Origin: Corbicula japonica
Lineage: Eukaryota > Mollusca > Bivalvia > Venerida > Cyrenidae
DNA: 64,000 nucleotides
Direction: 5' to 3'
Assembly (NCBI GenBank): GCA_038501625.1
Contig: JAZAYU010000928.1
Location: forward strand, 1 to 64,000
The position numbers and the translations under genes were made by a program. The first letter of the stretch is position 1, and every line of letters starts with the position of its first letter. Below, one piece after another: positions 1-10,350 of the stretch. Below the pieces are notes generated by a model. The model was not told where the DNA came from, did no database searches, and was given only the letters and a program-made list of their open reading frames with translations.

Positions 1-169
1 AGCAGAAGGTTTGTTGTAAGTGTACAGAACAAATTAGGTAGGAATAGGATACTATATCGCACGACATACAAAAACAGTACTTAATTCATTTTTTAAAATT
101 ACAGTATGATCGAATTAAGTTTTTATCGTCTTTTAGATATCGCAAACTTATAATGTTTTCTCTTCGTAG

Positions 170-1998
170 ATTGTGGGAATCATAAACAGCTTGGTCCATT
201 CGCCTAAACAAGAGTTATCTGCGGAGAAAAAATCAGTTTGTTTGACAGAAATGATAAGATTCTTAGAACAAATACAGTTCGTTTCCTCAGCAGCTGACAG
301 TGCTTTAAAAAAGGTAAATGATTATTTTACTGGAAGCCAATGTTCATAAAGTTAAATCCAAACCCTCAGCAAGCCAAAACAGTGACAGTTCCTAGAAAAC
401 GATAGAAGCGAAAGCAGGCTTTATATAAATATATATTCTTTAAGACTAAAATTCAAATATATTCTGAAAACAACGGATTCTGGGCGTTTTTTCCCAGATA
501 TAAATTTACTATTTGATCAATATTGACGTCACAAACAGCACTGATATAGGAGCGAAGAGCCAATTTTTTAATGTTTATTAATCAAAAGTCGTGTTAGAAT
601 TTAAATTAGTAAAAGTTTAGTAGTATTTATCAGTGATATATATTCGAATATTTCAAAAAGAGTTGTTTGAAGTTGCATGCAAATACATTGTATCACATGG
701 GGAACGCATCTTAACTCCGAACAGTGACGAGGAATCCCGGAATATTCATAACGCTCAGTATCAAAATTCCATTTTGACATTCTGCCTGTAGATTATCTCC
801 CGCTTTTTTGTTGTTTGTGATGTTGTTTTTTTTTCTAAAAATGATCAAATAATATATAGGCCATAAACTGGACTATGTTAACTATGATCTTGAAAGGAAA
901 ACGCTTCGAAATCTTAGACACGATTGGGGTTCTTATTTAATATCACGATTAAAATTATAGATTACCGCTGATACAAATTTCTTCTATAAATATTTATAAG
1001 TATTGTTACATTTTAACAAATCTATGTGCTGAATGAGTCCTAATCATTTATCATAATGCTGCTTATGCTTCAATATATCACTAACGTTGCAAATGGCGAA
1101 AACTGGCTAAAATTTTATAAACATGAATTGAATTTTGAAGAAAATACTGATTGACACCTAACTTTTGTAAAGAAATACTTTTAACTAAGAATGTCATAAT
1201 GATTGCAATGTAGCAATGAGTTTTTCCACAAAATTTATTTTTATGGTGTTTAAAGATGGTTTAGTGACCAAACCTTGATAGATAGTTAATTCAAAATACA
1301 GTTATTTGAGTAGGATTATATGTTTTTTTTTAGATTTTCAGATTTTGCTATATTATTACAACTTCTTTTCATGTTCTATTGAAGTTTTTTAAATTATTTG
1401 TTTTCGAATATTGACTTTATTTCGAGTATTTCTCGTATTTATTTATTGTCGCGAAATTAACTCAGATTATGAAGTTCGCTTTGTAGAATCATCGTAGTGA
1501 GCTAAATGTGTTTGGTGTGGAACAAATATTTTATTCACGCTAGATAATAAAACAAATATGTGATATTTTTAAACTGATATGTATTGTATTTAGATTCGAC
1601 AGTACCAGTCTACCAGCTTTTATTACGAGGGAGAACCAAGCAAAGCTTATGATGATCTGACAAAGGCAATCGATATTTGGAAAACAATTTTACAAAGAGA
1701 CATTGAATTGTTACAGAGTTCCAAAGAACCTATTCTTGAAAATATTGATCTCAATGAAGTATTAAGGATTGTTAATGAACAGAAATCTATAACTGAAACA
1801 TTGAAAGAAGCTGATGACCGTTGCGTAGCAACGATAAATGAGATAACAGCTATGGGCGCCAAAAAGGGATCGAAAGCATTAGGAGAAGGAATAGTTGGAA
1901 AGACTGTTGGCAGATTGTCCGGGGCTGTTGGTGCGCGAGCAGCTGGTCTTTTCAAAAAATCTAATCAAGAAGCAAAGTTTAAAAACTCGCCGAGATAA
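170..1998 (+). CDS. Last two exons of a helical protein gene, 5' part outside the window
   Basis: Two coding exons can be read: 170-313 (48 codons) and 1594-1998 (134 codons plus TAA). The first follows an AG acceptor (TTCGTAG) and ends at a GT donor (AAG|GTAAAT). The second follows a TATTTAG acceptor. Both junctions are phase 0, so the frame runs straight through. The product is charged and apparently all-helical. The last exon ends in a Gly/Ala/Lys-rich stretch (starting AMGAKKGSKALGEG) that could form a basic amphipathic helix, then a short Lys-rich tail. The first exon opens with an acceptor, so at least one upstream exon lies left of the window. Family not recognised. Layout (helical coding exons, phase-0 junctions, Gly-rich segment) recalls the gene at 10351-19261, and these exons could be the C-terminal half of a paralogue; that is inference. 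The 1280-bp intron holds nothing recognisable. A possible polyadenylation signal ATTAAA lies near 2327. Confidence 0.6.
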
Positions 1999-2929
1999 AA
2001 CTTCATGCCATTTTGAATGCTCATTTTTCGAACAAGTTACATTTTAATGTTTTATTAATATATGTGATAAAAACACTGTGTAGTGGTTTAAATTGTCCAA
2101 ATTTAAAGATACGTCTAAGACAAACTGTTTCAAATCTTTTAATACTATGTTTATCTTATTTTATTTTAATTATCAAAGTAACATTTGTTTCGCTATTGTA
2201 TTCATGATTACTAAATCTTGAATAATATTATTATACATGTAAAAGAAATATTACTTGATGGCCATAAACATTTCTTGCAAAATTGTATATTATTAATTTC
2301 TAACGTAGCTTATTATGAAAGGAGAAATTAAAAAAAATTTTATAACCTGCTTTCTTATTACCAACAAATGTATGTCCGTTGCAAAGTGTATTGTAAGTCT
2401 TCATGTATCTATGATAACACATTAGACCTCTAACTTATTGAAACTTTTATTATAGGCTTTTCACTTTATTTTAATATGATTAAAATAGCATTGCATTATT
2501 GGTATGTAACGCCAAATTGAATTAAAATATCGCCAACTGATTAATGTGCTTTTGCGTGCAACGTTATCAGTGTTTTTTGTCAAAACTTTTATTGCCAGTA
2601 ACAGTATTATGCTAAATATATACTTCATCACAAGACAAGTACATTTAAACAGTCAGTAATGGAAATTATTGAGATCAAGAGTAGTTATACATGCCCACGC
2701 CGTTTGCTATCTCCATATTTTATTTCCAGCTTCAAAGATCCTAGCGCACAAATTACAGTCAGAACACTGAAGATCTAAGATCAAGGGTTTTCACCAATAT
2801 GGTAATTGCACTATGGATTGCCAAGACCTTAAAAACGTAGAAGTTCACTCAGATCTGTTGTTTATCGTGCTCTTGCTTAATTCGGGAAGGTCGCCGGGCA
2901 TCCACCTTCTTTGCTTGACAACGTCATTA
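1999..2929. other. Intergenic A+T-rich sequence
   Basis: This stretch is the 3' flank of the preceding gene. No splice-flanked open frame, inverted repeat or family seen elsewhere in the window was noticed. The 64-codon open frame at 2013-2207 is low-complexity and has no support. Confidence 0.5.
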
Positions 2930-3093
2930 GCTTTTTATGTTATATACATTGCTTAGCTTTTGCGTGCAACGTTGCTTGCAAGTTGTTAGTAGCAAATGTA
3001 AGGTTGGGGCAGTCTAGAACTTGCTTGAAAACCTCCAGTGGCCAATTGCTTTGACACAGACCGTTCCAAGACGTTACCCCTCCGGTCCTCATT
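2930..3093 (+). mobile_element. Retroelement family R, 3' region, left half of a split copy
   Basis: The segment matches the middle of the family R 3' block: the TTTTGCRTGCAACRTT motif, then GTGAGGTTGGTGCACC-like sequence, then the GCCACTGACCGTTCCAAG core, here diverged. Homology stops at about 3093 and resumes at about 5996 with the next part of the block. The copy is therefore old and was split by the insertion at 3094-5995. Confidence 0.6.
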
Positions 3094-5746
3094 ATATGCA
3101 CCTCGAAGAAATTCGGGGGAGCATATAATCGCCGGGTTGTCGGTCCGTCAGTCCGTCCGTCAGTACGTCCCGCATTAGTTCGGTAACACTCTAGCGGTCA
3201 CAATTTTGCCTCGATTGTTTTGAAACTTGGTCAGGATGTTTGTCCCAATGATTTCTCGAACGAGTTTAAATATGGGTCATCTGGGTCTAAAAACTAGGTC
3301 ACTGTTACTAAAAATAGAATTTTCTTGTAAACACTCTAGGGGTCACATTTTTGCTCCGATTGTCATGAAACTTTGTCAGGATGTTTGTCCCAATGACTTT
3401 TCGGACGAGCTCGAACATGGGTCATCTGGGCCTAAAAACTAGGTCACTGTCACTAAAAATGGAATTTTCTTGTAAACACTATATCGGTCACATTTTTGCT
3501 CCGATTGTCCTGAAACTTGGTGAGGATGTCTGCTCCAGTAATTTCTCAAAAGTTCGAATATGGGTCATCTTGGTCCAAAAACTAGGTCACTGTTACTAAA
3601 AAAAGAATTATCTTTTTCTCATTGGTTTTCAAAATAACTTGGCACACATGTTCACCATGACAAGGCAGTGTGTCGAGTACAATACCCATGACGGTTAGAC
3701 CAAGGTCAAAGTCACTGTTACTAAAAATAGAATTTTCTTGTTAACACTCTAGCGGTCCCATTTTTGCTCCGATTGTCATGAAACTTGGTCAGGTTGTCTC
3801 TCCCAGTAATTTCTCGGACGAGTTTAAATATGGGTCATCTGGGTCCAAATACTAGGTCACTGTTACTAAAAATAGAATTATCTCGTCTTGGCTGTAAATT
3901 TGTTACTTCTCATTGGATTTCAAAATAACTTTGCACAAATGTTCAACATCACAAGGCAGTGTTTCGCGTACAATACCCATGCCGGTTGGTCCAACGTCAA
4001 GGTCACTGTTGCTAAAAATAGAATTTTCTTTTTGACACTCTTGTGGTCACATTTTTGCTCCGATTGTCACGGAACATGATCAGGACGTATGTCCCAATCA
4101 TTACTTGGATGAGTTCAAATATGGGTCATCTGTGGTCAAAAACTAGGTCTCTGTTACTAAAAATAGAAAAATATTGTTTTGGCTGTAAACGTGTTATTTC
4201 TCATTGGATTTCAAAATAACTTGGCACAAATGTTCACCGAGACAAGGCGGTGTGTCGCGTATAATACCCATGCCTATTAGTCCTAGGTCAAGGTCACTGT
4301 TACTTAAAATAGAATTTTTGTTTTAACACTGTAGTGGTCATATTTTTGCTCCGATTGTCACAAAACTTGGTCAGGACGTATCTCCCAGTAATGACTTAAC
4401 GTGGTTAGGACGTATCTCCCAGTAATTACTTGGACGAGTTCCAATATGGGTCATCTGGGGTCAAAAACTAGGTCACTGTTACTAAAAATAGAAAAATATT
4501 GCCTTGGCTGTAAAATTGTTATTTCTCATTGAATTTCAAAATAACTTGGCACAAATGTTAACTATGACAAGACAGTGTGTCGAGTAAAATACCCATGCTT
4601 GTTGGTCCAAGGTCAAGGTCACTGTTACTAAAATTTGAATTTTCTTGTTTACATTTTTGTGGTCACATTTTTGCTCTGATTGTTCGATTGTAAAGAAATT
4701 TGGTCAGGACATATGTCCCAGTTATTAATTGGACGAGTTTGAATATGGGTCATCTAAGGTCAATAACTAGATCACCGTTACTAAAAATAGAAAAATCTTT
4801 TTAAGGGTTTAAGAGTTTATGAAAGTTTATGGGGAAATCTTTTTCTAAAAAGAACCTAGAAGCTCGATCTGTTTCTTTTATCCCTGCCATCGTGTTCTTG
4901 CTGATTTTACTCCAGGTGCTCTGGTCTCTGTAAGATCATTGAGTACCCGCCCTTTAGCTTTGCAATGCTATTAAATTCTTATGTTTATATGTTTGTATGC
5001 TTTTGCATGCAACATTGATGAGCTGATGGGTGGGTTTGAGTTATTTCACCAAGACAATTTCTACTTGTTTTGTGATACGAGAACCTGTTGGGGCAAGTGT
5101 GAGGTTGGTGCACCCTAGAACCTGGTTTAAACCCCCTGTTGCAATTTGTTTTGCCACTGACCGTTCCAAGGCGGTAACCCCTCCGGTTCTCACTTCCGTT
5201 ATTTGTTTGTGGCGTCCAGTTTGAAACTGATTTTGTAATACCATGCTCTCTTTTCCTCTCTACTTTTTGGCTGTGTGGGGAGGCTGTGTATGCTGGATGT
5301 GGCCATTCCTGATATGCATATTTCATTTTTTGTCCAGGCTGTAATTTTGTTATTTCTCATTGGATTTTAAAATAACTTGGCTCAAATGTTAACAATGACA
5401 GGGTGTTGTTTGCGTACAATACCCATGCCTGTTTGTCCAAGGTCAAGGTCACTGTTACTAAAAATAAAATTGTCTTGTCTGGACTCTAACTTCTTAATGA
5501 ATGGAGTGATTTCAAAATAACTTTACATAAATGTTCACCATGACAATAGGCTGTGTTGCGTACAATACCCATGCCTATAAAGGTCAAGTTCACTGTTACT
5601 AAAAAAAGCATTTTCTTTTCAAACCTGTAAATTTGTTGTTTCTTATTGGATTTTAAAATAACTTGGTATAAATGTTCACCATTGGGTCACATACAACACA
5701 ACTTTGTTGTACTCAGGTGAGTGATAAGGGCCATCATGGCCCTCTT
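3094..5746 (+). repeat. Interspersed element built from two alternating ~145-bp modules
   Basis: Two modules recur. Module A contains CGGTCACATTTTTGCTCCGA, GAAACTTGGTCAGGA and TATGGGTCATCTGGG. Module B contains TTCTCATTGGATTTCAAAAT and AATACCCATGCC. Each ends in GGTCACTGTTACTAAAAATA. Order by eye is A, A, A, B, A, B, A, B, A, B, A, then B-like units after an inserted retroelement. The left end carries a short hairpin (ATTATATGC and GCATATAAT around 3092-3130) and a GTCCGTCC-rich stretch. The right end carries AGGGCCATCATGGCCCT followed by CTTGTTT at about 5729-5750. Open frames at 3227-3599 and 3888-4079 are runs through the repeats and not genes. Defined ends, one a hairpin near CTTG, suggest a mobile unit, perhaps Helitron-like; the class is inference. 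Confidence 0.6.
4797..5336 (+). mobile_element. Retroelement family R, 3' block, nested copy
   Basis: A near-complete 540-bp 3' block, closely similar to 30830-31356. It contains AGAGTTTATGAAAGTTTATG, TTGAGTACCCGCCCTTTAGC, CACCAAGACAATTTCTACTT, TGCACCCTAGAACCTGGTTT and CCACTGACCGTTCCAAGGCG, and ends in GATATGCATATTTCATTTTT. It interrupts the A/B modules, which break off at about 4796 and resume at about 5337. No reverse-transcriptase codons precede it, so it is a 5'-truncated insertion. The open frames here on both strands (4985-5326, 5030-5224, 5041-5244) recur in other copies because the sequence is repeated, not because it codes. Confidence 0.7.
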
Positions 5747-5995
5747 GTTTATTTATTGTTGTTATATGTTTATTTTTTCCATTTGGCAACTCTTAAAGTA
5801 TACAAGGCACAGAGTTGAAAGTCAGATAGATTTTGGTAGAACGCTGCACAACTTTTGAATTATTTCCCTTTTTATTGTTCTTGCCCAAGGTATAATTTAA
5901 TAACTATAGCAAAGACCTACACAGATACTGATACAGGGGCATTGTCATTGGTCAGAATATACTCCGGGGAGCATCCATCATTTATAATGATATCT

Positions 5996-6125
5996 TGTTT
6001 ATGTTATTTGTGGCGTCTCATTTGAAATTGATCATTTTATCATCTTTGATCTATCTGCCTTTTTGCTTTCAAAGGATTCTTAGTTTTCAGAGTGTGGCTG
6101 TTCCTTATATTCATGTTTAAGTTTC
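5996..6125 (+). mobile_element. Retroelement family R, 3' region, right half of the split copy
   Basis: This stretch reads GTTATTTGTGGCGTCTCATT, then GAAATTGATCATTTTAT, a Ct-rich stretch and a decayed GTGTGGCTGTTCCT end. It continues the family R block from the point where 2930-3093 stops. The intervening 2.9 kb is therefore an insertion. Confidence 0.6.
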
Positions 6126-8423
6126 TTTAAATAATACTATCGACCAACATAGATTTTTGTAAGAAAAGAATACGATCATCTTAAGTCTTTGAACATTTTA
6201 AAACCTAGGTAAAAAGATTGGGAATGTAACTGAACAATTTCATTCACGATCACACATGTGCCACTGTTTAGATGGGTTAGTTTTTCTTTGAAATGCAACA
6301 GTTTGTAATTTCATACATATTTTGAACAAATAACCAGTTACTCACATTTACTCTCGTATATATTTTCGAAATAGCTACTTTCTATTAATCATGTCGCACG
6401 CATTAGAAAATCAATCGAGAAGAAAATTTTGTTTTCTGTTTTATTTTGTATAGATCTACATTATGTGTTAATTATTGTTATGAGCATAGAGATTTAGAAT
6501 CATGTTGATTATTTATCCCAGCATTAGTTTTGTCTAAAGAATAATTTTGTTTTTGATTATCGGGTATTCTTCTTTACAGAACTTAACGAAAATGTTATGC
6601 CAAAAGAGATTTATAATATTTTTCTATAGGTATACTAGTGTTAACCCTCTTTGCCTATGATATAGTTTTTATTCGAATCAGTTAAACATATATCCTTAGT
6701 TTCTTACTAAATAAACCGTTAATAAGTTCATAGTTTTAAAACATCCTCAAAAGTTTTTGGTTTTTGGGTTTGTAATAATCTGGTCTTTCTTTTTATGTTA
6801 CTTATTATTTACCAGTATTTCCACTATTTTAGTGAATCTTGTGGGTAGAACTTAATGATATCTGTTTATGTGTTTTCTAAAATTAATTATTTGCCATATA
6901 ATTTTAAGGTACTTTTAATACCCTTTTCGGAGGTTATTTTTTTATTTTAATGTTTTGGTTGTTGTGTGATTTATTTCACTAACTTTTTCAATTCTCTTCA
7001 TATTTTATTTCAAATATAAGTGTACTATGTACTATTCACGTAAAAACATTTATTATTTTTTATGTTACGTGTGTTATGTTGATATAGAATTTATCAGATT
7101 GTGTGGCAGCTTTAGCTGTTATAATTGTATCATTTAAAATATTGGTTCTTTTCCATCTATAGTGCTGCTTGTACATGAACAATTTATACATAATCCCATC
7201 TCAATTCTGATTAGTTTTAATTAAAAAAAGATTGATTGTACTTAAATAGTTATTTCTGTTTTAATTTCTCCAATGGGTTTTTTTCTAAGCCATTTTTATT
7301 ATTGTTTAAGGACCCAGTATTCGAATACTGGCGAAATTTTACCTCAATACTGTAACAATTAAACATAATCATATAATCAACTACATTTGATCTTCTTAAA
7401 GGATCATCATATGCGAAGTTTGCCGCTAGAACCTCCAATAAACAGACAGTTTGAAACTCTTAAATGGCTCCCAATATACTGTTCTAAAAGTTATTTATCC
7501 TGCAATCTTAATTTTAGATCACCATTTCTCCTATAAAAATCTTCGCACTAAATACCATTTCCAAATCGATGCAAATTAATTGAGTTGCAATAGATTTATT
7601 CAAAACCAGTGAATTAAATGTCACGTTATATAACATCAGACAAATCCGCGGCCAAACAGTTTAAATCACCAATCATAAAAAACATTTTTCGGCTTGACTT
7701 TTCTAATAAATTTTGAGCAAGCTTAAGGAAGTCTACTTTATATTCTGCTTGGTTTTGGCCTGGTCTTTGTGAAAAGTCAATAAAAGGTTTCTAGTCCGAA
7801 CCATTCGATTTTTTTAAATTAAAGAAATCCCCCATCGAATTAATTTTATTGTAAAGAAACCACAAGCTACAGTTCTAAAAATCACTAAACTATCAACCAT
7901 AGGAAAGGAAGGAGCTAACCAAAAATTGATCTAGGTAAGAACGCAATCAGAATCAAATTGCAAATGAAATGTTACGAATCGAATCTAAAAATAAAGCGTT
8001 TGGATCGCTAAACACGAAAATACCGGAGCGTTTTGATCGTATGGAAACGGAACAGTAATATAATCGGTTATTAAGATTCGCTTCTTTTGTTTCTATCGAT
8101 CCCTTTAATGACTCCCTTACTCCACTCTGAAAGCTCCATGTTGGTTGTCATATACACGCCATCGTTTTGGGTGGATAAGATATTTCTTATGAAAAGACTA
8201 TTAAAATCATACCACCGAGCCTTAAATGTTTTCATATTTTTCGAGATCAGTTGCGTACATGTAGCTGTTAAAGTTCCCCTTTCTTTCTACCTTATTTCAT
8301 ATTAGTGTTGTTTGCGCCGAAAAGCCGCTGTAAAAGTATTCCTCCTACATTCAGTATTTGCTGAACAGTTATTAGTTACGCCCTGTTTAAGTCTTTGACA
8401 CTATAATTATATATAAATAATAA
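6126..8423. other. A+T-rich sequence, nothing recognised
   Basis: There are many homopolymer runs and no open frame with splice support. Open frames at 7250-7438 (minus) and 8087-8305 (plus) are short, low-complexity and unlike any family I know. No inverted repeat of note was found. Confidence 0.45.
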
Positions 8424-8657
8424 TATACTGAAAGGATAAAGAAACGCAGGGTAACATTTGTTCCGATATATTAAGAACGCGTTCTCCAAATAAAGTGAAA
8501 CTTTGTGTATTGAGTTATTAGGTCATGATACACCTTAACATGTGTCGAAAGTGAATAAAACTTGTCTCCACTGCCTCAGTGTAAACCGTCGTGGAGCATG
8601 AGCTTTCGAACCTGCCTATCCAATTGTTACCCTGCGTTTCTTTATCCTTTCAGTATA
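8424..8657. mobile_element. MITE with perfect 29-bp terminal inverted repeats
   Basis: The left end at 8428 begins CTGAAAGGATAAAGAAACGC; the right end, closing at 8653, is its exact reverse complement over 29 bases. TATA flanks both ends, consistent with a TA target duplication. The interior is about 170 bp with no open frame. TA flanks and short perfect TIRs point to a Tc1/mariner-type non-autonomous element. Confidence 0.75.
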
Positions 8658-9062
8658 TATAAAATATACACGTAAATAAATATTTTCTTTCACAATTTCT
8701 TCCTGTATGGATGGTATATCATCTCAGCCAGTTTTCTCACCCCTCGATTTTACCACAATTTATTTCTGATTAATTTTGTCTAAATTTCCCTATTTAAGAA
8801 TGAACCCGTTTGTTTATATGCAGATATAAACAGTTGATTGTGGAACGGTACTAATCTTAAAATACCGCATTGAAGGTTCTATGACCACCGTTATATGAAA
8901 AACATAGTCTAGTATTGATATTTTACACATGTTTAGACTCAACCATGGGCTTAGAGACATGACTGTAACTTGCATTTCAATAATTGCCTCACAACAGCCT
9001 CACTTAAATCGAGACTTTAATAAAAAGGCGAACATATCCGGAATATCCCCAACCCTGATAAC
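8658..9062. other. Non-coding, nothing recognised
   Basis: Sequence between the MITE and the next family R fragment. No open frame or repeat was recognised. Confidence 0.4.
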
Positions 9063-9465
9063 ACAGTCTCAGTAAGATCATTGAGTACCCGCCCCATTCG
9101 GCTTTGCAATGCTATTAGATTCTTATGTTGTATATGTTTGTGTGCTTATGCATGCAACATTGTTGAGCCGATAAGTGGGTTGGAGTTATTTCACCAAGAC
9201 AACTTGTATTTGTTTTGTGATATGAGAACCTGTTGGGGCAAGTGTGAGGTTGGTGCACCCTAGAACCTGGTTTAAACCCCCAGTGACAATTTGTTTGTCA
9301 CTGACCGTTCCAAGGCGGAAACCCCCGTGGTTCTCATTTTTGTTAATTGTTAGTGGTGTCTCTTTTGAAACTGATCATTTTATTAACCATGCTCTCTCCC
9401 TCTCTTCTTCTTGACTGTGTAGGGAGCTGTTTTTTCTGAATGTGGCGACATATTTCACCTTTTTT
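9063..9465 (+). mobile_element. Retroelement family R, 3' block fragment
   Basis: This copy starts inside the block (CAGTAAGATCATTGAGTACC) and runs through TGCACCCTAGAACCTGGTTT and TGACCGTTCCAAGGCG to the CATGCTCTCTCCCTCTCTTC end and a degenerate tail. It lacks the first ~150 bp seen in the fuller copies. The open frame at 9081-9263 is part of the repeat. Confidence 0.7.
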
Positions 9466-10350
9466 TCCAAACATTCAAAAAGCTGAGAGGAGAAAGAGCA
9501 TCTAGGTTTATAAAATAATAAATATAAATGACAACGCAAACAATCAAGTATATCACTTAAAATGATGTTGTTTGTGTTTGTGGGTGGGTTTTCAAAGTTC
9601 CATTGTCATCTATTTCAAGACCACAACAACATTAGTTGTACAGTGTAGGGACTGTACAATGTCTCTTCGGACACCCAGAGAATGCTGTTATTATTTCCGT
9701 CCTTAAAAGGTCGTAGAGCGCGATACTTACGGTCATTGCCAATGAGCATGCATAATCAAACCTGCAATATATTAATTATTTTATTATTGTTTGTATTTTT
9801 TATCTATTTTTTTCTTCATTTATTGCTTAATTTGTATTTATTTGGAGATAATTTAACTGGAAAGGGGCTTATTATTCGGTATACATGTCAAAGAATGTGA
9901 TCATCGATGTGTTCCAGTGTTGTTTCTTATTTCAGAAATACTGCCCTAAAACTTTCGCTGTCAAAGTTATTAAAAATTTCAAAATATGGGGAATGTAAAT
10001 AGCCTGTTGGAAGACGAATATCATTTGAGGTAAATATATAAAATTTAAGTTTAATTGTCTGACAACATATCCATGTATGCATGTCTTAAATTTAAAAAAA
10101 AATGTTTTGACATTCATGTTGTCTATTTATCTGTATTTATGTTATTGACAAATTGGCAAAACAAAGACCTTTCACTATATTTGTTCCTGAGTGATGTACA
10201 AATAAATCATAAAATATCGCTGTTTAAAGAAAAAACTTTTTCAAATCACACATTTATGAAAATTAAAAACAAAAATAAACTGCGGAGCTTTCGATATCTT
10301 TATTAACTCAGCAGCGAAGAAGAGCAGGAAAGGAAGTGACAAAATCATAC
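9466..10350. other. Upstream flank of the HEPN-like gene
   Basis: A+T-rich sequence ending in a purine-rich stretch (GAAGAAGAGCAGGAAAGGAA, near 10315-10335) that is probably 5' untranslated region. No TATA box was convincing. Open frames at 9682-9900 and 10055-10306 lack splice or similarity support. Confidence 0.4.

Noticed and set aside
1647..1955. 102-codon minus-strand frame
   Set aside because: It is the antisense shadow of the real exon at 1594-1998, which has splice signals and matching phase.
3227..4079. Open frames in the A/B module region as a tandem-repeat protein
   Set aside because: Modules differ by frame-changing lengths and stops interrupt every frame; recurrence of peptides only reflects repeat structure.
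4985..5326. Overlapping frames that recur at 9081, 31020 and 31064 as a conserved gene
   Set aside because: They lie in the family R 3' block on both strands; conservation is by descent of the repeat, and the frames end differently in each copy.
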